A stretch of 64,000 bases of DNA from Halorientalis sp. LT38 (GTDB taxonomy: Archaea; Halobacteriota; Halobacteria; Halobacteriales; Haloarculaceae), in contig NZ_JAYEZN010000001.1 of the NCBI RefSeq assembly GCF_037031225.1, positions 2,480,001 to 2,544,000 of the forward strand, written 5' to 3'. Each line of letters opens with the position of its first letter. Positions within the stretch are counted from its first letter, which is position 1. The translations under genes were made by a program, and so were the position numbers. The notes below the pieces were generated by a model. The model searched no databases. It saw only the letters and a program-made list of their open reading frames with translations, and was not told where the DNA came from. Below are positions 60,958 through 64,000 of this stretch, in pieces.

Positions 60958-61893
60958 CTACGAACGGTATCCGAGTGCCTGTAACCGTTTTATTATATCA
61001 CCGTCCCCGGAGCTGAAATCGGTATTCGGTTCGTAGTTGCCCGAATCGTCGGCGCTCGTCGTACACCAAGGGACCTCCCGGACGCACCGGAGCGGATACC
61101 GTCCATGGCCGTAGAACCCGTACTCCCCCATCGCGTTCCCGTGATCCGCACTCACCATGACTGTCTCCGCGGAGATGTTCTTGAGCAACAGCTCAACGTC
61201 TTTGAGGACGTATTCAAGGTTGGCTTTGTAAGCCTGCCAGACTTCGGATTTCGATACCGAACCCGCTCGTAGTTGGTGCCAAATCGAATCGGTCCATTCG
61301 CCCCCGACGTCGTCCAGATCAATCGCGGATCCGATATCGGGAACGGGCACCGATGGGAAGTGTGGTTGCATATAGTGGACGATCATCCGTTCGGGATCGA
61401 GTTCTCTGGCGGTCGAAATTGCTCGATCCGTGATCGGGCGCGCAGGGATAGTTCCGAGTTCGTCGTCCCAGGCGTACCGCCACACCTCGTCGAGATGGCC
61501 GAACGTTGTTTCGTCGGCACACTCGGACGAGAACGGGTTTCCGGTGACGTACGCTGTTTCGGCCATCTCGTCCCGATACTGGTTGGCGAAGTTCGTCTCC
61601 ATCCAGGCCTTCGAGGTCCCATTAGTCGAGTAGATCGTGTCGAAGTCGGCGAGAAAATCGTAGTCATGTCGAACCTCGTCCAGTAAATCCACGCGACACG
61701 CATCCATTAGCACGAGAACGTCCCAGTCAGCAGTGAAAACCGGCGTCACGTCTGGTCCGAATCGGTCACCGAACCGACTTCCGAGGAGCAACCGATCGTA
61801 GAGCATTACGCCGGCCCATGAGAGGCCAGAGAGGCCGTCAGTCCGTATTCTAGACCCCGTCCGGGAGAGAAAACCGGGGAGTTTCTGCAACAT
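60958..61893 (-). CDS. alkaline-phosphatase-superfamily glycan enzyme, paralogue B
   Basis: A 311-residue protein with TADWDVLVLMDACRVDLLDE, VWRYAWDDELGTIPARPITD, VHYMQPHFPS and SADHGNAMGEYGFYGHG. It is closest in the window to paralogue A (54717), including the N-terminal IRTDGLSGLSWAGVMLYDR similarity. The nucleophile region reads IYSTNGTSKAWMETNF. The start at 61893 is chosen over 61968 because a TATA box (plus strand ATATAAAT, 61917-61924) lies 24-31 nt upstream of it. Confidence 0.82.
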   Translation of the reverse strand: MLQKLPGFLSRTGSRIRTDGLSGLSWAGVMLYDRLLLGSRFGDRFGPDVTPVFTADWDVLVLMDACRVDLLDEVRHDYDFLADFDTIYSTNGTSKAWMETNFANQYRDEMAETAYVTGNPFSSECADETTFGHLDEVWRYAWDDELGTIPARPITDRAISTARELDPERMIVHYMQPHFPSVPVPDIGSAIDLDDVGGEWTDSIWHQLRAGSVSKSEVWQAYKANLEYVLKDVELLLKNISAETVMVSADHGNAMGEYGFYGHGRYPLRCVREVPWCTTSADDSGNYEPNTDFSSGDGDIIKRLQALGYRS

Positions 61894-61916
61894 GTTCTGT
61901 GTGACTTCGGGTGCGA

Positions 61917-61924
61917 ATATAAAT
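61917..61924 (-). promoter_or_regulatory. TATA box deciding the start of the 60958-61893 gene
   Basis: ATTTATAT on the minus strand, 24-31 nt before the ATG at 61893. It lies inside the longer upstream reading frame, which argues against the 61968 start. Confidence 0.6.
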
Positions 61925-62042
61925 GATCCCCTACTCGTCGAATTCGTAACTAGCTCCGGATCGGGCAACTGCTGTGGTTGTGCGTCAGTTCGTGTTCGTG
62001 ATGGTACACTTTTGTCCCGGCACGTCGTCCGACCAACCGCTC

Positions 62043-62049
62043 TATTTTA
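62043..62049 (+). promoter_or_regulatory. TATA box of the GT2 glycosyltransferase gene
   Basis: TATTTTA lies 24-30 nt before the ATG at 62073 and supports that start over 61974. Confidence 0.55.
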
Positions 62050-62072
62050 ACCGTCCGCTTCTAGGACTGTTC

Positions 62073-62984
62073 ATGGTCTCTGTCAGTGTCGTCATTCCGA
62101 CGTTGGGTCGGACCGAACGCCTTCGTCGCGCTATCGAGAGCGTTACAGCGCAGACCGTGCTCCCCGATTCGATGATCGTCGTCGACGGATCCGACGACGG
62201 GGCAGCAAAGCCGCTCGTCTCAGATCAGAATCTCCCTTTTGATTGTACCTACACTCTCCAAGATGGCGACGGTGGCCCCTCTGAAGCTCGAAACATCGGT
62301 ATCGAAGCCACTGACGCCGAATTAGTCGCCTTCCTCGACGACGACGATCATTGGCATCCGAAGAAACTCGAAACTCAACTGGACGCGTACGATCGACTCG
62401 GTGCTGGACTGATCTTCTGTGGTATCGAGAACGTCCGGCTCGACGGAACCGTCACGAACCGATCGTGTCCGACCGCTGCTCCGGACGCGAAATCGATCCT
62501 CGTAAACGACGGTATCGGATCGCCATCGGCTGTTCTCGTTCGTCGTGAAGACGCCGAAGCCGTCGGGGGCTTCGACGAAGCGTTCCCCGTGCGCGAGGAC
62601 TGGGAGTTCTACGTTCGGCTCCTACAGGTGACCGAAGCTGCGGCAGTTCCCGAGCCGCTGGTGACGAAAGAGTACAACCCGGAAGGGCTGTCCAGAAACG
62701 TTGAGCTCGCCGAGCGGTACATCATGAAAATCCACGAGAAGCACCGTGAAAAGTACGACGCGGAACTGACGCGGAAGTTCAAGCGAAACAACCACTTCAT
62801 CCTTGGCCGGCGATACGCGAAGGCTGGGAAGACGGCCCAGGCTCGATCCCACTTTTCGACGTCCCTCTCGAACGGATTCCAGGTGAAGACCGCCCTCTAC
62901 CTGTTCGCTTCCTGTCTCGGTCCCTGGGGCTACGAGAGCATCCGGAAGATCTCGCGCCGACTTCGGGTCGGTCAGTCCGCGTAG
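62073..62984 (+). CDS. family 2 glycosyltransferase
   Basis: A 303-residue GT-A protein. It opens SVSVVIPTLGRTERLRRAIE, then DGGPSEARNIGIEATDAELV, the metal-binding LDDDDHWHPKKL and GGFDEAFPVREDWEFYVRLL. It adds a sugar from a nucleotide donor during glycan build-up at the cytoplasmic face. It is convergent with paralogue C, overlapping by 13 bp, and divergent from paralogue B. Confidence 0.92.
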   Translation: MVSVSVVIPTLGRTERLRRAIESVTAQTVLPDSMIVVDGSDDGAAKPLVSDQNLPFDCTYTLQDGDGGPSEARNIGIEATDAELVAFLDDDDHWHPKKLETQLDAYDRLGAGLIFCGIENVRLDGTVTNRSCPTAAPDAKSILVNDGIGSPSAVLVRREDAEAVGGFDEAFPVREDWEFYVRLLQVTEAAAVPEPLVTKEYNPEGLSRNVELAERYIMKIHEKHREKYDAELTRKFKRNNHFILGRRYAKAGKTAQARSHFSTSLSNGFQVKTALYLFASCLGPWGYESIRKISRRLRVGQSA

Positions 62985-63898
62985 CCGAGTTGCTCCAGTC
63001 GGTCAGAAACGACCTCACTCGCGACCGACTCGCGCTCGCCGGTCGGCTCTTCGGCGACAATCGCTCGTCGCTCCCCGGATTCGTGGACGTGCCACGGGAC
63101 CTTCACGAGGTGTTCGGTGTAGGTCGCACGTGGATGGCCCCACTCGCGAACCGGGATCGGGAACGAGCGTTCGCCGACCATGTTTCCGTGGTCGGCCGTG
63201 ACGACCGTCTTCCCGTCTATTTCGTTCAGGTACTGCTCGACGTGAGGGAGCGCCCGTGTCAGGTTGTCAGTGTAGAGTTCCCACACCTCCGCTCGATCAA
63301 TCGACAGGTCACCGGTCATCAGTCGATTCCAGAGGTTGAGTCCCGCGTCGTCTGGGTTGTCCAGGTGATCCTTGTCGAAGTCGGTCTCGGCACCGAGAAA
63401 CGGGTAGTGTGGTTGGACGTAGTGTGCGAGGATCCGCTTGTCGGGGTACTTTCTGGCGGCCTCGAGTGCGTATTCGGTCATCGTCTCGGGACGGACGGTC
63501 CCCGTTTCCGCATCCCAGTCGGTCTCACTCCAGACGTTGATCACCTCGTGGAACTGTGCGTCGATGCGGTCTCGATTCCGGTACAGTTGCGGGTTTGCCG
63601 TTACGTAAACGGTGTCGAGTAAATCGCGGCCGTCGAAGTTCGCGAGGAGAAACTCGGTGGTACTCGACCCTCTCGATATTCGATGTTCCAGCGTCCCTGG
63701 CAGGGTCGCGTGGTTCGCGAACATGTCGTAGCGGCACGCGTCGAGGATGAGGAGGCTGTCCCAGTCTTCCGCGAAAATATCGACACCGTCGGTGTTATAC
63801 GATCGTCGATACAGTCGACGATGGTAGAGTCGGTTGAACTCCCGAAAGAAAAGCGTCGGGTTCTGTATTCCCCGTCGAAGTTGCGTGAGAGAGTACAT
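62972..63898 (-). CDS. alkaline-phosphatase-superfamily glycan enzyme, paralogue C
   Basis: A 308-residue protein with AEDWDSLLILDACRYDMFAN, LAHYVQPHYPFLGAETDFDK and VTADHGNMVGERSFPIPVRE. The candidate nucleophile stretch is ISRGSSTTEFLLANF, again lacking sulfatase CxPxR. It is more diverged than A and B, with a basic N-terminal helix (QLRRGIQNPTLFFREFNRLY). The start at 63898 is chosen over 63925. From 63899 to the window end I see no complete gene. Confidence 0.8.
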   Translation of the reverse strand: MYSLTQLRRGIQNPTLFFREFNRLYHRRLYRRSYNTDGVDIFAEDWDSLLILDACRYDMFANHATLPGTLEHRISRGSSTTEFLLANFDGRDLLDTVYVTANPQLYRNRDRIDAQFHEVINVWSETDWDAETGTVRPETMTEYALEAARKYPDKRILAHYVQPHYPFLGAETDFDKDHLDNPDDAGLNLWNRLMTGDLSIDRAEVWELYTDNLTRALPHVEQYLNEIDGKTVVTADHGNMVGERSFPIPVREWGHPRATYTEHLVKVPWHVHESGERRAIVAEEPTGERESVASEVVSDRLEQLGYAD

Positions 63899-64000
63899 GC
63901 CTCTTTTTGATCGGACGGGACACATGAAGACTCCTATCGTGACCGTCTACATCCCGGCCCCGCTCTACTCTGCATGAGGTGTCCTCGTCGAACCGGTGCT

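Overview
The window is from a haloarchaeon (class Halobacteria). The GC-rich codon use, acidic proteins, archaeal ribosomal and translation proteins (S6e, S19e, SUI1/eIF1, PDCD5, Rli/ABCE1), F420 and pterin genes, an archaeal taxis protein (CheF-like), PGF-CTERM-like surface-protein ends and TATA boxes about 25-30 nt before leaderless starts all agree. The family could be Haloarculaceae, but that is a guess. Nearly all genes are intact.

Bases 1-43,400 are a core-type chromosome segment. In order it holds: an F420 ligase/Mer pair; a MoxR-DUF58-transglutaminase trio; SUI1; a CheF-like protein; a ribosomal/tRNA-synthetase block (S6e, HisRS, a PP-loop ATPase, PDCD5, S19e); a flippase-like membrane protein; ThiL; Rli plus an EMC6-like protein; tRNA-Thr(GGU); an enoyl-CoA hydratase; NadE; tRNA-Gly(CCC); MsrA; a surface protein; dUTPase; aconitase; a thiolase; a AAA ATPase; an MBL hydrolase; an ABC-2 exporter; an RNA ligase; a receiver/PAS histidine kinase; and an AIM24-like protein.

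Bases 43,364-46,880 are a long, lower-GC stretch without convincing genes. It is built partly from a diverged direct repeat of about 690 bp that carries conserved inverted repeats. Bases 46,900-64,000 are an accessory surface-glycan locus of visibly lower GC. It holds a PglK/MsbA-type ABC flippase, a compact neuC-neuA-neuB set for CMP-nonulosonate (sialic-acid-like) synthesis, an FkbM methyltransferase, four alkaline-phosphatase/sulfatase-superfamily enzymes, a formyltransferase-deacetylase-second CMP-nonulosonate synthetase operon, a SAM methyltransferase and two glycosyltransferases. Together these look like a pathway that makes, activates, modifies, transfers and flips a sialic-acid-like glycan.

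The most unusual structure is outside the genes. A family of stem-loops has variable, perfectly paired outer stems and a constant apical core, GA-RC-N3-GY-GA, where the triplet is mostly GNA. Members sit 3' of rps19e and acn, in the accessory region, and in dense clusters around both tRNA genes. At both tRNA loci a copy of the tRNA 3' end is repeated downstream, and the two loci share a 55-bp module with one mismatch. The tRNA-Gly locus also repeats the tRNA 5' end twice upstream.
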